A stretch of DNA of 64,000 nucleotides from Bacteroidota bacterium (GCA_018267135.1 JAFDZA010000014.1:558001-622000), one strand, 5' to 3'; positions 1 through 9,485 are shown, counted from the stretch's first letter. Numbers and translations: made by a program. Notes: generated by a model from the sequence alone, not told the origin.

Positions 1-165
1 GCAATTTGTTGAGAGTATATGGATAAAATGTATTTCTCTATCAAATCTTACAGGGTATCTGAAAATATATATTAGGAAAAAAATTCATCTACTTAAAAAG
101 CATTCTCTCCTCCCCACCAAATGAATTATTAAATTTACAATTGCATAACCTTACAAGTATTTATT

Positions 166-798
166 ATGGCTGCCCCCGACTGGAAAAAAGAGATTTTACC
201 TCTTATCAAAAAATACAAAGGGAAAAAACACCCGCTGGAGTATCATAATTTTTTCGAACTGATGGTTATGGTTGTGCTGTCGGCACAAGATTCCGACCGG
301 CACATTAACCAACTGGCCCCGGCCTTTTTTGCCGACTATCCCGACATGAAAGCGCTGGCCAAAGCTGATGCTCAATCACTGCAACACCATCTCAGCAAAG
401 TGCGCAACTTTGCTAACAAAATAAAATGGCTGCTGGCGATGGCCGCTGAAATTAAAGAAGACAAAAACATTCCCACCACACTGGAAACACTCACGTCCTT
501 ACCGGGTATTGGGCGTAAATCGGCCAACGTAATTTTGCGCGAAATGGGGTTGCCGGCCGAGGGCATTATTGTAGATCTGCATGTGGTACGTGTAGCCCCC
601 AGATTGGGTATAGCTCAGGGAACAGATCCGAAAAAGCTTGAAAAACAAATGATGGATATGCTCGATCAAAAATACTGGGGCGATGCCGGGATGGCCATTT
701 CGTTTTTAGGGAGAGAAACATGCCGACCGACTAATCCGCAGTGTAATACTTGTGTGATGAATAAGGCTTGTCAGTATTTTTTAAATTCTAAAAAATAA
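166..798 (+). CDS. nth: Endonuclease III (DNA glycosylase/AP lyase)
   Basis: Base-excision repair enzyme that removes oxidised pyrimidines from DNA and cuts the strand at the abasic site. The 210-residue length is normal for the family. The helix-hairpin-helix LPGIGRKSANVIL lies at residues 112-124 and carries the expected catalytic Lys118. The catalytic Asp is D137 in VDLHVVRV. The C-terminal 4Fe-4S loop is complete, with Cys186, 193, 196 and 202 (C-x6-C-x2-C-x5-C). The ATG at 166 gives the normal N-terminus. The 165 bases upstream are AT-rich and hold no gene or clear -7 box. The next gene starts about 20 bases downstream and may be co-transcribed, although the functions look unrelated. Confidence 0.96.
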   Translation: MAAPDWKKEILPLIKKYKGKKHPLEYHNFFELMVMVVLSAQDSDRHINQLAPAFFADYPDMKALAKADAQSLQHHLSKVRNFANKIKWLLAMAAEIKEDKNIPTTLETLTSLPGIGRKSANVILREMGLPAEGIIVDLHVVRVAPRLGIAQGTDPKKLEKQMMDMLDQKYWGDAGMAISFLGRETCRPTNPQCNTCVMNKACQYFLNSKK

Positions 799-820
799 AT
801 TGAACCCACTCGATCTTAGC

Positions 821-2077
821 ATGAAAAAAATCGGATGGCTTGTTTTGCTGATCTCCACCATTACGCTGTGTCGGGCACAAGAGCTGCAACAGCTTTACAG
901 CGATGCCATGATTGCCTATCGAAACAAAAACTATACTGGTTTCTACACCCATATAAAACAAGCCAACATACTCAACCCCTACCATGAAGGGATTTTATAC
1001 CAACTTGGTATAGCCGCGGCCCTTACCGGCAAAAAAGAGGAGGCTATACATTCTCTCCGGCAAGCTATTCTTATTAATGCAGACTTTAGATTGGAAGGCA
1101 TTGCTGATTTTAAACTGATTAAAGAATCGAAAGAATTTAACAGCTTAATAGCCCTTCAAAAAGAAGGACAAACTCCGGTAATCAATTCGGAAATTGCTTT
1201 CAAACTTAAAGACCGCAGTATCCACCCCGAACCGATAGCGTACGATGCCGCCCATCATGTCTTTTTCCTTGGCAGCATCCACCAGCGAAAAGTTATAAAA
1301 GTTTTACCCAATGGATCTGTTACTGATTTTTGTTCGCAGGCATACCAAGGCATGGGTAGCGTAATGGGCCTGAAAGCAGATACGCTAAGAAACTTGTTGT
1401 GGGTTTGTTCTTCGCCCTTGCCGGAAATGATGAATTATGATTCTACACTCAAGCCACTGGTCTTTAAATTTGATTTGGCAACCGGCCACCTCTTGCACCA
1501 ATTTATCGCACCCAAAAAAGGCGTGTATGGAGACTTAATTCTCAGCTCGAAGGGAAAAGTATATTTATCAGACAGCGAAACTAATGAACTAAGTATAGTG
1601 AATGAAAAAACTAACCAGATAGAGCCATTTTTTTATTCCAGCGAATTTATAAGCGTGCAAGGAATCACTCTTTCGTCCGATGAGAAATCTCTGTTCATAG
1701 CCGATTACGAAAAAGGAATTTTTAAATTGGATTTACACACTAAAAAATTAAACCTGATTACCACCGCCAAAGACGTTTCGCTGAAAGGCATCGATGGCAT
1801 TTATTTTTATCGGCATTCGCTGGTAGCCATTCAAAATGGAGTAGTACCTGCCCGTTCAGTACGATATGAACTGGGGAAAGGAGAAAATACAATTATCGAT
1901 TTTAAAATTATAGACCGTAAGCATCCCGACTTTGGCGAACCAACCTTGGGCGTAATAACTGGAAATATGTTTTACTACATTGCTAACAGCCAATGGGCAG
2001 GATACGACACCCGGCACCAACAGAAGCCGGCCAGTCAACTGAAAGAGGTGGTCGTGCTAAAATCTGCATTGAGATAG
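821..2077 (+). CDS. Secreted TPR plus SMP-30/gluconolactonase-like beta-propeller protein
   Basis: Residues 1-20 from the ATG at 821 form a signal peptide ending near CRAQ, so the product is exported; a TTG at 800 would put seven residues before the signal peptide and is less likely. About 100 residues of TPR-like helices follow (YRNKNYTGFYTHIKQA, GKKEEAIHSLRQAI). The remaining 300 residues look like a six-bladed propeller of the SMP-30/gluconolactonase/LRE or yellow/royal-jelly type, with blade motifs such as IKVLPNGSVTDFCS, GDLILSSKGKVYLSD and GITLSSDEKSLFIADY. Family members include lactonases, but I cannot point to the metal ligands here, so enzyme activity is unproven. It lies directly behind nth with no visible promoter between them. 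Confidence 0.75.
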   Translation: MKKIGWLVLLISTITLCRAQELQQLYSDAMIAYRNKNYTGFYTHIKQANILNPYHEGILYQLGIAAALTGKKEEAIHSLRQAILINADFRLEGIADFKLIKESKEFNSLIALQKEGQTPVINSEIAFKLKDRSIHPEPIAYDAAHHVFFLGSIHQRKVIKVLPNGSVTDFCSQAYQGMGSVMGLKADTLRNLLWVCSSPLPEMMNYDSTLKPLVFKFDLATGHLLHQFIAPKKGVYGDLILSSKGKVYLSDSETNELSIVNEKTNQIEPFFYSSEFISVQGITLSSDEKSLFIADYEKGIFKLDLHTKKLNLITTAKDVSLKGIDGIYFYRHSLVAIQNGVVPARSVRYELGKGENTIIDFKIIDRKHPDFGEPTLGVITGNMFYYIANSQWAGYDTRHQQKPASQLKEVVVLKSALR

Positions 2078-2172
2078 TTTGTAGAAACGCTCAAAACGTT
2101 CTTTTCCCTCTTATCAAATTTTTCTTTTAAGACATAGAGCATTAATGGTTATTACCATAAAACCTCATCCGT

Positions 2173-4959
2173 ATGAAACGTTCGTTTTTATTTATCGTGG
2201 CGATAGTCTTTTGCACCAAAGCTATTGCACAGCCCATCCCCACCCCCAAAGAACATTTTGGCTTCAATATTGGCGATGATTACATGCTGGCCACCTACAC
2301 CCAAACCGAAGTGTACTTTAAAAAATTGGCAGCCTCGGATCGGGTAAAACTGGTGGACATCGGCCTCACGGAAGAAGGAAGACATCAATATCAACTTATT
2401 GTTACCTCGCCAGAAAATCATAAAAAATTAGACCGTTACAAGGAGATCTCAGTAAAGTTGGCGCGGGCAGAAGGTCTTACCGAAGAGCAGGCGCGAGCCA
2501 TGGCCAAAGAAGGAAAGGCCATAGTTTGGATTGACGGTGGGCTGCATGCCACCGAAGTAGTAGGCACCCATCAACTGATTGAAACACTTTACCAATTCGT
2601 TAGCCGTACGGATGCCGAAACCACGCGGATATTAGATAACGTAATCATTCTCTTTACCCACGCCAATCCCGATGGGCAGGAGTTGGTATCGAACTGGTAT
2701 ATGCGAGAAGCCAATCCGGAAAAAAGAAAACTGGAATTTCTTCCGCGCCTGTATCAAAAATATATTGGCCACGACAACAACCGCGATTTTTTCATTATGA
2801 ATATGAAGGAAACCCAAAATATGGGAAGGCAGTTGTTTGTAGAGTGGATTCCACAAATCATGTATAACCATCACCAGGCAGGGCCTACGGGGTCTGTCTT
2901 GGCCGGACCTCCCTACCGCGATCCGTTTAATTATGTTTTTGATCCGCTCATGATTACCGGAATTGATGCCGTAGGCGCAGCCATGGTAAATCGTCTAAAT
3001 GCCGAAGGTAAACCCGGCTACACGCGTTTGGGAGGCTCTGTATTTTCTACCTGGTATAACGGAGGATTAAGAACGACTACACACTTTCACAATATGATAG
3101 GTTTGCTCACTGAAATTGTAGGCGGACCAACCCCAAGCGAAATTCCGGTAGTGCCCACGCGGCTGATCCCCAACAATAACACGCCCTTTCCGGTAACGCC
3201 TCAAAAATGGAGATTCCGGCAGTCTATCGATTATTCTGTTTCACTAAATTATGCCGTGCTGGATTATGCCGCCCGCCACAGCGATCAATTGCTTTATAAT
3301 ATTTACCGCATGGGCAAAAATTCTATCGAGCGAGGCAGCACCGATTATTGGACACCCTACCCCAGCAAGATAGAGGCCATTACCACGGCCTTTAAAAACC
3401 GCCCTAAAAAAACCGATGCACCGGCACAAGATATGTTGGGCTACACCGCACCGGGCATCCCCATAAAATATTACGACAGCATTTTCCAAACCCCGGCACA
3501 CCGCGATGCCCGCGGATACATCATACCCTCCAACCAACCCGATTTTCCTACGGCTGTAAAATTCGTAAACGCGCTAATCAAAACCGGAATACGCATCGAG
3601 ACAGCGAAGGCCGATTTTGTTGTGGGGAAGAAAAAATACCCGGCCGGTTCTTACATCGTAAAAACCAATCAGGCCTTTCGCCCGCACTTACTCGATATGT
3701 TTGAGCCGCAAGATCACCCAAACGATTTTCAATATCCGGGTGGCCCCCCCGTGCGGCCCTACGATGCAGCCGGCTGGACACTCGTCTTTCAAATGGGCGT
3801 AAAGTTTGATCGCTACATTGAAAATTTTGATGGCCCGTTTGAATCCATCCCTTACGGACAACTGCAAAATCCGGCAGGAAATATTGTGGCTTCCGCAACA
3901 GGCTACATCATCAATGCCAAAGCCAATAATGCCTTTCTGGCCGTCAATGATCTTTTAAAACAAGGCGTTGAAGTATATCGTCTCCCCGAAGGACTAGGCA
4001 AGGAAAATAGTCCGGCCGGAAGTTTTTACATCCCTTCTAACTCTCAATCAAAAACCATTTTACAAAAAGCGGCTCACGACTATGGGCTTACCATAGCCGG
4101 TACTTCTAAACCTACCACGCACATGGCTCGGGTTTCTGCCCCGCGAATTGCCTTGTGGGACACCTATGGTGGCTCTATGCCCGCAGGCTGGGTGCGCTGG
4201 CTAATGGAGCAATATCACTTTAATACTGACATTATTTATGCTAAAGACATTGATGCAGGCGACCTGAAAAAGAAATACGATATCATTGTATTTGTAACGC
4301 GAGCCATACCCAAGCTAGGAAAAGAAACCACCGATGAGTGGGGCTTTCCACGCAAAGACCCGAAGGAAGAAGAAGTCCCAGCTGAATACCGAACCCATCT
4401 GGGACATATTACGGCCGACAAATCCATTCCGCAGTTGAAAACATTTTTAGAAGCAGGCGGAAAAATTATAACCATTGGCACCAGCGCTAACTTGGCTTAC
4501 CATCTGAAACTACCCGTAAGCGATGCGCTCACCGAAGTGTATCAGGGAAACGAACGCTCTCTTCCCAACGATAAATATTATGTACCCGGAAGTTTACTGC
4601 GCGTAAAGTTAGATTCTACTCAAAATGCTACCTGGGGGCTTTCCAACGAAACCGATGTGTATTTTGAAAACAGTCCGGTATTTAACCTCGCTCCCGAAGC
4701 CATTGCTCAAGGGAAAATAAAACCATTGGCTTGGTTTGGTAACACCAACCCGCTGCGCAGTGGTTGGGCCTGGGGAGCTAACTATCTAAAAGGAGGAGTG
4801 GTGGCTTTCGAGGCCTCGGTGGGCAAAGGAAAATTATATTCGTTCAGCCCCGAGATCACATTTCGCGGGCAAGCACAAGGCACATTTAAAATGTTGTTCA
4901 ATCAATTATACTTTGTAGATGAAGTGCCCAAGCGGGTAAAGTTGGACGAAAAAAGATAA
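2173..4959 (+). CDS. Secreted M14-family zinc metallopeptidase with C-terminal amidotransferase-like domain
   Basis: A 928-residue exported peptidase with a signal peptide at residues 1-20 (ending KAIAQ). The M14 carboxypeptidase fold is at about 30-380: zinc ligands H125 and E128 in GGLHATEVVG, the NNRD substrate-binding motif at 202-205, a third ligand H233 or H234 in MYNHHQAGP, and the catalytic glutamate E314 in LLTEIVGG. The C-terminal half, from about residue 660, has alternating strands and helices like the amidotransferase-like domain attached to many large Bacteroidota M14 proteins. It probably digests peptides outside the inner membrane. It is likely monocistronic: the flanking gaps are 95 and 74 bases and the neighbours look unrelated. 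Substrate is unknown. Confidence 0.88.
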   Translation: MKRSFLFIVAIVFCTKAIAQPIPTPKEHFGFNIGDDYMLATYTQTEVYFKKLAASDRVKLVDIGLTEEGRHQYQLIVTSPENHKKLDRYKEISVKLARAEGLTEEQARAMAKEGKAIVWIDGGLHATEVVGTHQLIETLYQFVSRTDAETTRILDNVIILFTHANPDGQELVSNWYMREANPEKRKLEFLPRLYQKYIGHDNNRDFFIMNMKETQNMGRQLFVEWIPQIMYNHHQAGPTGSVLAGPPYRDPFNYVFDPLMITGIDAVGAAMVNRLNAEGKPGYTRLGGSVFSTWYNGGLRTTTHFHNMIGLLTEIVGGPTPSEIPVVPTRLIPNNNTPFPVTPQKWRFRQSIDYSVSLNYAVLDYAARHSDQLLYNIYRMGKNSIERGSTDYWTPYPSKIEAITTAFKNRPKKTDAPAQDMLGYTAPGIPIKYYDSIFQTPAHRDARGYIIPSNQPDFPTAVKFVNALIKTGIRIETAKADFVVGKKKYPAGSYIVKTNQAFRPHLLDMFEPQDHPNDFQYPGGPPVRPYDAAGWTLVFQMGVKFDRYIENFDGPFESIPYGQLQNPAGNIVASATGYIINAKANNAFLAVNDLLKQGVEVYRLPEGLGKENSPAGSFYIPSNSQSKTILQKAAHDYGLTIAGTSKPTTHMARVSAPRIALWDTYGGSMPAGWVRWLMEQYHFNTDIIYAKDIDAGDLKKKYDIIVFVTRAIPKLGKETTDEWGFPRKDPKEEEVPAEYRTHLGHITADKSIPQLKTFLEAGGKIITIGTSANLAYHLKLPVSDALTEVYQGNERSLPNDKYYVPGSLLRVKLDSTQNATWGLSNETDVYFENSPVFNLAPEAIAQGKIKPLAWFGNTNPLRSGWAWGANYLKGGVVAFEASVGKGKLYSFSPEITFRGQAQGTFKMLFNQLYFVDEVPKRVKLDEKR

Positions 4960-5033
4960 TCGCGCTCAGCTCTTTGCCGGGGTTGCAGTAAGGTGAAATT
5001 TTTACCGATATTTCGGAATTGTTCATTCCGCAA

Positions 5034-6059
5034 ATGCTGAAGATAGACAGCCACACGCATATTATTCCTAAAAAAATGCCAAACTGGACTGAAAAGTTTG
5101 GATATGGCGATTTTATCTACCTGCAGCATCATACCCAAGGTGCCGCCAAGATGATGCGGGGCAACCAGTTTTTTCGAGAGATAAAGGAAAATGCCTGGAA
5201 TGCCGAGCTGCGGATTAAAGAGTACGAAAAATTTAACACTCAGGTACAGGTAGTTTGCACCATCCCTGTTATGTTTTCTTATTGGGCTAAGCCGCAAGAT
5301 TGCCTGACGCTTTCCCAATTTCTAAATGACCATATTGCCAAGCTGGTGGCCAAGTACCCTAAAAACTACATCGGGCTGGGCACCGTGCCAATGCAAGAGG
5401 CTGAGCTGGCCGTGAAAGAATTAGAACGGCTTAAAAAAATCGGTGTTCTTGGTATTCAGATCGGATCCAATATCAATGACGAAAACCTGAACGAAGAAAA
5501 ATTTATGCCGGTCTATCAGGCTTGTGAGAAACTGGGGCTGGCAATACTCGTGCATCCATGGAATATGATGGGGCAAAAAAAAATGCAACGCTATTGGCTG
5601 CCCTGGCTGGTGGGCATGCCGGCCGAAACCTCGCGTGCCATTTGCTCAATGATTTTTGGAGGCGTGTTTGAAAAATACCCCAAACTGCGTGTTATGTTTG
5701 CTCATGCCGGAGGTTCTTTCTTACCTACTATCGGGCGCATCGCACACGGGTTTGAATGTCGCCCCGATTTAGTAGCGGTAGATAACAACGTAGATCCCCG
5801 TAAATACATTGGCCAGTTTTGGGTAGATAGTGTTACGCACGATAGCCTCATGCTGGAGTATGTACTAAAATTACAGGGATCAAAGCGGGTTATGCTGGGG
5901 TCTGATTATCCTTTTCCGTTGGGCGATTTAGAAATCGGAGCGTTTATAGAAAAAATGGATCTGCCCAAACAAACTCAGGAAGATATTTTTTATCGCGCAG
6001 CCTTAGAGTGGCTAAACTTAAACGAAGAAAATTTTACAGATCAAGAAAAAAAGCAATGA
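5034..6059 (+). CDS. Amidohydrolase of the ACMSD (aminocarboxymuconate-semialdehyde decarboxylase) family
   Basis: A cytosolic TIM-barrel metal enzyme of 341 residues from the ATG at 5034; a TTG at 5019 would only add five residues. Metal ligands are H7 and H9 (DSHTH), H174 (ILVHPW), H224 (MFAHAGG) and D291 (MLGSDYPFP), matching the ACMSD layout. Known members decarboxylate ACMS in kynurenine or 2-nitrobenzoate breakdown, and related enzymes act on other aromatic acids. The motifs and length fit ACMSD well, but no other tryptophan-degradation gene is in the window, so the exact substrate is inferred. Its stop codon overlaps the next start in an ATGA junction, so the two genes are probably translated together. 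Confidence 0.85.
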   Translation: MLKIDSHTHIIPKKMPNWTEKFGYGDFIYLQHHTQGAAKMMRGNQFFREIKENAWNAELRIKEYEKFNTQVQVVCTIPVMFSYWAKPQDCLTLSQFLNDHIAKLVAKYPKNYIGLGTVPMQEAELAVKELERLKKIGVLGIQIGSNINDENLNEEKFMPVYQACEKLGLAILVHPWNMMGQKKMQRYWLPWLVGMPAETSRAICSMIFGGVFEKYPKLRVMFAHAGGSFLPTIGRIAHGFECRPDLVAVDNNVDPRKYIGQFWVDSVTHDSLMLEYVLKLQGSKRVMLGSDYPFPLGDLEIGAFIEKMDLPKQTQEDIFYRAALEWLNLNEENFTDQEKKQ

Positions 6060-6676
6060 AGTTGTATGTAAGTTTTTTACTGGCCTTGGGTACTCTTTCG
6101 GCCATCGCCCAAAGCCAATCAGAAAAAAATAAAATCAAAGAATTGGAATTAATGCGGCAGATGAACCAGACCCGCAAAATTACCATGAAGATAGATTCGG
6201 CCGTTCGCCTTTCGGATGAAGGGCATTACCCGGAAGCCGATGCTCAGTTCCGGTTAATATTAAAATCTATTCGCAGCGTGCCAACAGATCTCACCTATCA
6301 TTTCGGAAAAAATTCTTTCTTCCTCGGCAAATACAGACAAAGTATAGACTGGCTAAATAAATATATTCAGTTGAAAGGAACACAAGGACAGTATTCAGAG
6401 GAAGCCATCGAATGGTTAGGGAAGGCAGAACAAGAGCTGCTCAAAGAAAAAGCACAAGAAACCAAACACGCTTACGAAGTTTTATCAGGCGACTACTATA
6501 TTGATTGCGGCCCCACGGGCAAAGTAGTTTGCCCTTCATGTAAAGGCTCGGGGGTGATCATTAAAAAAAATTATTTTGGCGAAGTGTATAAATCATGCCC
6601 GGCTTGTAAAAAGCAAGGCTACCTGAACTGCGATGATTACAATAAATTGCTGAAAGGTAAACTAATTGCCGAGTAA
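6056..6676 (+). CDS. Secreted protein with DnaJ-like CxxC zinc-finger motifs, function unknown
   Basis: Read from the ATG at 6056, which overlaps the stop of the amidohydrolase gene by four bases, this gives 206 residues. An upstream in-frame ATG at 6008 would bury the signal peptide, so I reject it. Residues 1-19 are a typical signal peptide ending AIAQ. Residues 40-130 are helical with a TPR-like pair. The C-terminus has Cys159/Cys162 in CPSCKGSG and Cys181/Cys184 in CPACKKQG, which resembles half of a DnaJ central zinc finger. A zinc-binding or redox role outside the cytoplasm is possible. I do not recognise a named family. The coupling to the amidohydrolase is the only context clue. Confidence 0.7.
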   Translation: MKLYVSFLLALGTLSAIAQSQSEKNKIKELELMRQMNQTRKITMKIDSAVRLSDEGHYPEADAQFRLILKSIRSVPTDLTYHFGKNSFFLGKYRQSIDWLNKYIQLKGTQGQYSEEAIEWLGKAEQELLKEKAQETKHAYEVLSGDYYIDCGPTGKVVCPSCKGSGVIIKKNYFGEVYKSCPACKKQGYLNCDDYNKLLKGKLIAE

Positions 6677-6717
6677 AGCCTGCAGGCTGCCGTAACGCTT
6701 ACTTGCCGGCATTTCAT

Positions 6718-6725
6718 TATCTTTG
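6718..6725 (+). promoter_or_regulatory. Bacteroidota -7 box (TATCTTTG) for trhO, possibly leaderless
   Basis: A perfect match to TAnnTTTG that ends five bases before the trhO ATG at 6731. In this phylum transcription starts a few bases after the box, so the mRNA could begin at or next to the start codon. A TTG at 6703-6705 is a weak, closely spaced -33 candidate. Confidence 0.5.
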
Positions 6726-6730
6726 CGGCC

Positions 6731-7780
6731 ATGCTTTACAACCGAACAAACGGAAAAGAATTAAAAGAAAAATTGCGTCAATCCATCGAAGAGCGGATAA
6801 CTATTTCTTTCTATAAATACCATTCTATTTTAGATCCTTCTCTATTCCGGGATACCCTTTACAAATTATTAGAAAGCTTGCAGGTGTGGGGACGAATCTA
6901 TATAGCTCAAGAAGGAATTAATGCACAAATCAGTGTTCCGAAAGAAAATCTGGAAAATTTTAAAAACCAGCTTTTTCAATTTGAGTTTCTAAAAAACATA
7001 CGGCTGAATATAGCCATTGAAGACAACGGCAAATCATTTTTTAAATTAAAAATACTGGTACGTAAAAAAATAGTAGCCGATGGGCTGAACGACTTAACTT
7101 TTGACGTAACTGATAGCGGCCAGCATGTAAACGCCCGTGAGTTTAACCAGTTAGCTGAAAACCCGGATACGATCATCGTAGATATGCGCAATCACTATGA
7201 AAGTGAAGTAGGACATTTTAAAAATGCCATCTGCCCCGATGCCGATACCTTTCGCGAAGAACTGCAAATAGCAGAGCAACTGCTGTGCAACGAAAAAGAA
7301 AAAAATATTCTGATGTATTGCACCGGAGGCATTCGATGCGAAAAAGCGAGTGCCTGGATGAAACACATCGGATTTAAAAATGTATTTCAATTAAATGGCG
7401 GCATCATCGAATATGCCCGTCAGGTAAAAGAACAAGGACTGGAAAACAAATTTATCGGTAAGAACTTTGTGTTTGATGAGCGCCTGGGCGAACGTATTTC
7501 GCCTGACATTATCAGCCACTGCCATCAATGCGGAAAGCCGTGTGATAGCCACACCAACTGCCAAAATGAGGGATGCCATTTGTTGTTTATCCAATGCAAT
7601 GAATGCCGCGAAAAATACAATGGGTGTTGTTCATCAGAATGTGCCCGCGTCTTGCAGCTTTCGCCCGAACAACAAAAAGAAATAAGAAAAGGACTCCATA
7701 AAGGCCGACAAGTTTTTAAAAAAGGACGAACCGAAAAAATAAAATATCAAAAACAAATCACTCAATTCGAACTAACCTGA
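6731..7780 (+). CDS. trhO: tRNA uridine(34) hydroxylase (rhodanese family)
   Basis: Oxygen-dependent hydroxylase that converts U34 of certain tRNAs to 5-hydroxyuridine, the first step toward mo5U/cmo5U-type wobble bases. The protein has 349 residues: an N-terminal alpha/beta domain (GRIYIAQEGINAQIS, about 54-68), then a rhodanese domain at about 130-235 whose active loop CTGGIRC has Cys197 and Cys203. A Cys-rich tail (CHQCGKPCDSHTNC and CNECREKYNGCC) is typical of the YceA/TrhO family and probably binds zinc. The ATG at 6731 follows a -7 box by only five bases. Separate transcription from the gene upstream is likely. Confidence 0.93.
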   Translation: MLYNRTNGKELKEKLRQSIEERITISFYKYHSILDPSLFRDTLYKLLESLQVWGRIYIAQEGINAQISVPKENLENFKNQLFQFEFLKNIRLNIAIEDNGKSFFKLKILVRKKIVADGLNDLTFDVTDSGQHVNAREFNQLAENPDTIIVDMRNHYESEVGHFKNAICPDADTFREELQIAEQLLCNEKEKNILMYCTGGIRCEKASAWMKHIGFKNVFQLNGGIIEYARQVKEQGLENKFIGKNFVFDERLGERISPDIISHCHQCGKPCDSHTNCQNEGCHLLFIQCNECREKYNGCCSSECARVLQLSPEQQKEIRKGLHKGRQVFKKGRTEKIKYQKQITQFELT

Positions 7781-7829
7781 CCGCTATACGTAATTATTTT
7801 TTCAGTGGTAAAATATAAAAGATTGATCC

Positions 7830-8810
7830 ATGGCTAGAATAAAATATTACTACGATACAGAAACCTGTAAGTACGAGCGCATTAAAACCTCTACGGGCGA
7901 TGTGGTGTTAAATATCTTAGGAATTATTACCCTTACACTGGGCATGGCCGTAGGCCTTATTTTTATTGCCGGAAACTATTTTGAATCGCCCCGCGAACTG
8001 ATGCTGCGCAATGAAGTGAAAGAGATGGAGTTTTACTACCAACACCTTAATGTAGAGTTTCAAAAAATAAAAGCACAACTGGAAGGCATCGAATACCGTG
8101 ATGACAACATCTACCGGGCCGTGCTGGGAACTGAACCGGTGGATAAAAACATTCGGCAGGGTGGCGTGGGGGGATCCGATCGCTTTGAAGACATCCGCAG
8201 CAAAAAAATAAATCACGAGGATCTCATTATTCAGATGGAAGAAATGATGACGCAACTCAAGCGAAAAATCTACATCGAATCTAAATCGCAAGACGATATT
8301 GTGGCGCTTACTGAAAACAAAGAAAAACTTTTTGCCGCCATCCCCGCCATACAGCCGGTATCAAATAAAGCCTTAATTGCATTGGCCTCCGGGTATGGGT
8401 TTCGTATTCATCCGGTGTATAAAGTATTAAAGATGCACACCGGGGTTGACTTTGCCGCCAGCATCGGCACCCCCATATATGCCACCGCTGATGGCACCAT
8501 CGATAAATTGGAGTTTAGCTTTACGGGATACGGAAACGTACTTGAAATAGATCATGGTTTTGGTTACCGCACACGCTATGCCCACATGCACGGCTTTGCT
8601 GTTCGTCAGGGGCAGCATGTAAAACGTGGCGATTTAATCGGCTATGTAGGTACTACGGGGCTATCTACAGCTCCCCATTTGCATTACGAAGTATTTGTTA
8701 ATGGAGCGTATGTAAACCCGGTTCACTATTTCTTCAATGACCTGAATGCCGCAGAATACGCCAAAATTATTGAATTGGCTTCGATTGAAAACCAATCGCT
8801 GGGTATGTAA
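7830..8810 (+). CDS. Membrane-anchored M23 (LytM-type) peptidoglycan peptidase
   Basis: Cell-wall endopeptidase or amidase regulator of 326 residues. One transmembrane helix at about 26-48 is preceded by a basic cytosolic tail. A coiled coil at about 60-150 precedes the M23 domain at about 185-300. The zinc site looks complete: H203 and D207 (MHTGVDF), H252 or H254 (YAHMHG), and the HxH pair H283/H285 (APHLHYEV). Because the ligands are intact it is probably an active hydrolase rather than an EnvC/NlpD-type activator. The coiled coil faces the periplasm and may bind a partner. It is preceded by a 49-base gap without a clear -7 box. Confidence 0.92.
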   Translation: MARIKYYYDTETCKYERIKTSTGDVVLNILGIITLTLGMAVGLIFIAGNYFESPRELMLRNEVKEMEFYYQHLNVEFQKIKAQLEGIEYRDDNIYRAVLGTEPVDKNIRQGGVGGSDRFEDIRSKKINHEDLIIQMEEMMTQLKRKIYIESKSQDDIVALTENKEKLFAAIPAIQPVSNKALIALASGYGFRIHPVYKVLKMHTGVDFAASIGTPIYATADGTIDKLEFSFTGYGNVLEIDHGFGYRTRYAHMHGFAVRQGQHVKRGDLIGYVGTTGLSTAPHLHYEVFVNGAYVNPVHYFFNDLNAAEYAKIIELASIENQSLGM

Positions 8811-8860
8811 CAGCAGGCAAGCCAGCCTCAACTCAATATATTCGGTTTAAAAGAAATAAT

Positions 8861-9424
8861 ATGAAACGACAAGTATTTATTCTGACCGTTCTCATGTCTT
8901 TACCCGCACTTGTTTTATCTAAGGTAAAATCCTTTGCCGGCCAACCCTCTCGCAAAGGATTTAAAGTAAAATCAGGCGAAGCCCGTTTTGGAATTCACTA
9001 CAAGATGAAAGGTGTAACGCTCAATACGCTCGACATCAAAATATCAGGTAAAGATACCAACGGAGATATTGCCGTATTTGAACAGATCGGACTCACCCCA
9101 CGGGGAGGGCCGCCTTTGCATATCCACCCTAACCAGGATGAATGGTTTTATGTAGTAGAGGGAGCATATCATTTTCAGGTAGGCGATGATAAATATGAGG
9201 TAGGCCCGGGAGACACCATCTTTCTACCTCGCACCGTTCCGCATGCTTTTGTGCAACTAAGTGAACGAGGCCGAATGACCGTTACCTATATGCCCGCAGG
9301 AAAAATGGAATCGTTTTTTGAAATAACCGATAAGTGGACCGCCCCTCCTTCTCAAAAAGAAATGGCAAAAGTATTTTTAGATCATGATATGGAGGTGGTT
9401 GGCTCACCTTTAAAAGCAGATTAA
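8861..9424 (+). CDS. Secreted cupin-domain protein
   Basis: An exported 187-residue protein with a signal peptide at about 1-20 and a single cupin barrel. The metal-binding motif 1 is PPLHIHPNQDEWFYVVEG and motif 2 is PGDTIFLPRTVPHAF, so the His/His/Glu/His ligand set is present. Cupins of this class include quercetinase-like dioxygenases and sugar-binding proteins; the sequence does not settle which. It follows the M23 gene after 50 bases. No co-localised pathway genes help assign a substrate. Confidence 0.8.
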   Translation: MKRQVFILTVLMSLPALVLSKVKSFAGQPSRKGFKVKSGEARFGIHYKMKGVTLNTLDIKISGKDTNGDIAVFEQIGLTPRGGPPLHIHPNQDEWFYVVEGAYHFQVGDDKYEVGPGDTIFLPRTVPHAFVQLSERGRMTVTYMPAGKMESFFEITDKWTAPPSQKEMAKVFLDHDMEVVGSPLKAD

Positions 9425-9485
9425 AATAATCCTTAAAAATAAATTTCCTCTCCTCATTATTTACGCTACGATTGTTATGATTTTG

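Noticed and set aside
1..165. A gene or RNA at the left edge
   Set aside because: The bases are AT-rich with stops in all frames that I checked and no tRNA or rRNA pattern. The end of a gene outside the window cannot be excluded.
800..820. Upstream TTG starts for several genes (800, 5019, 10457, 29424, 31457, 51420, 58124)
   Set aside because: In each case an ATG further in gives a proper signal peptide, the family N-terminus or a normal spacing, so the longer readings were dropped.
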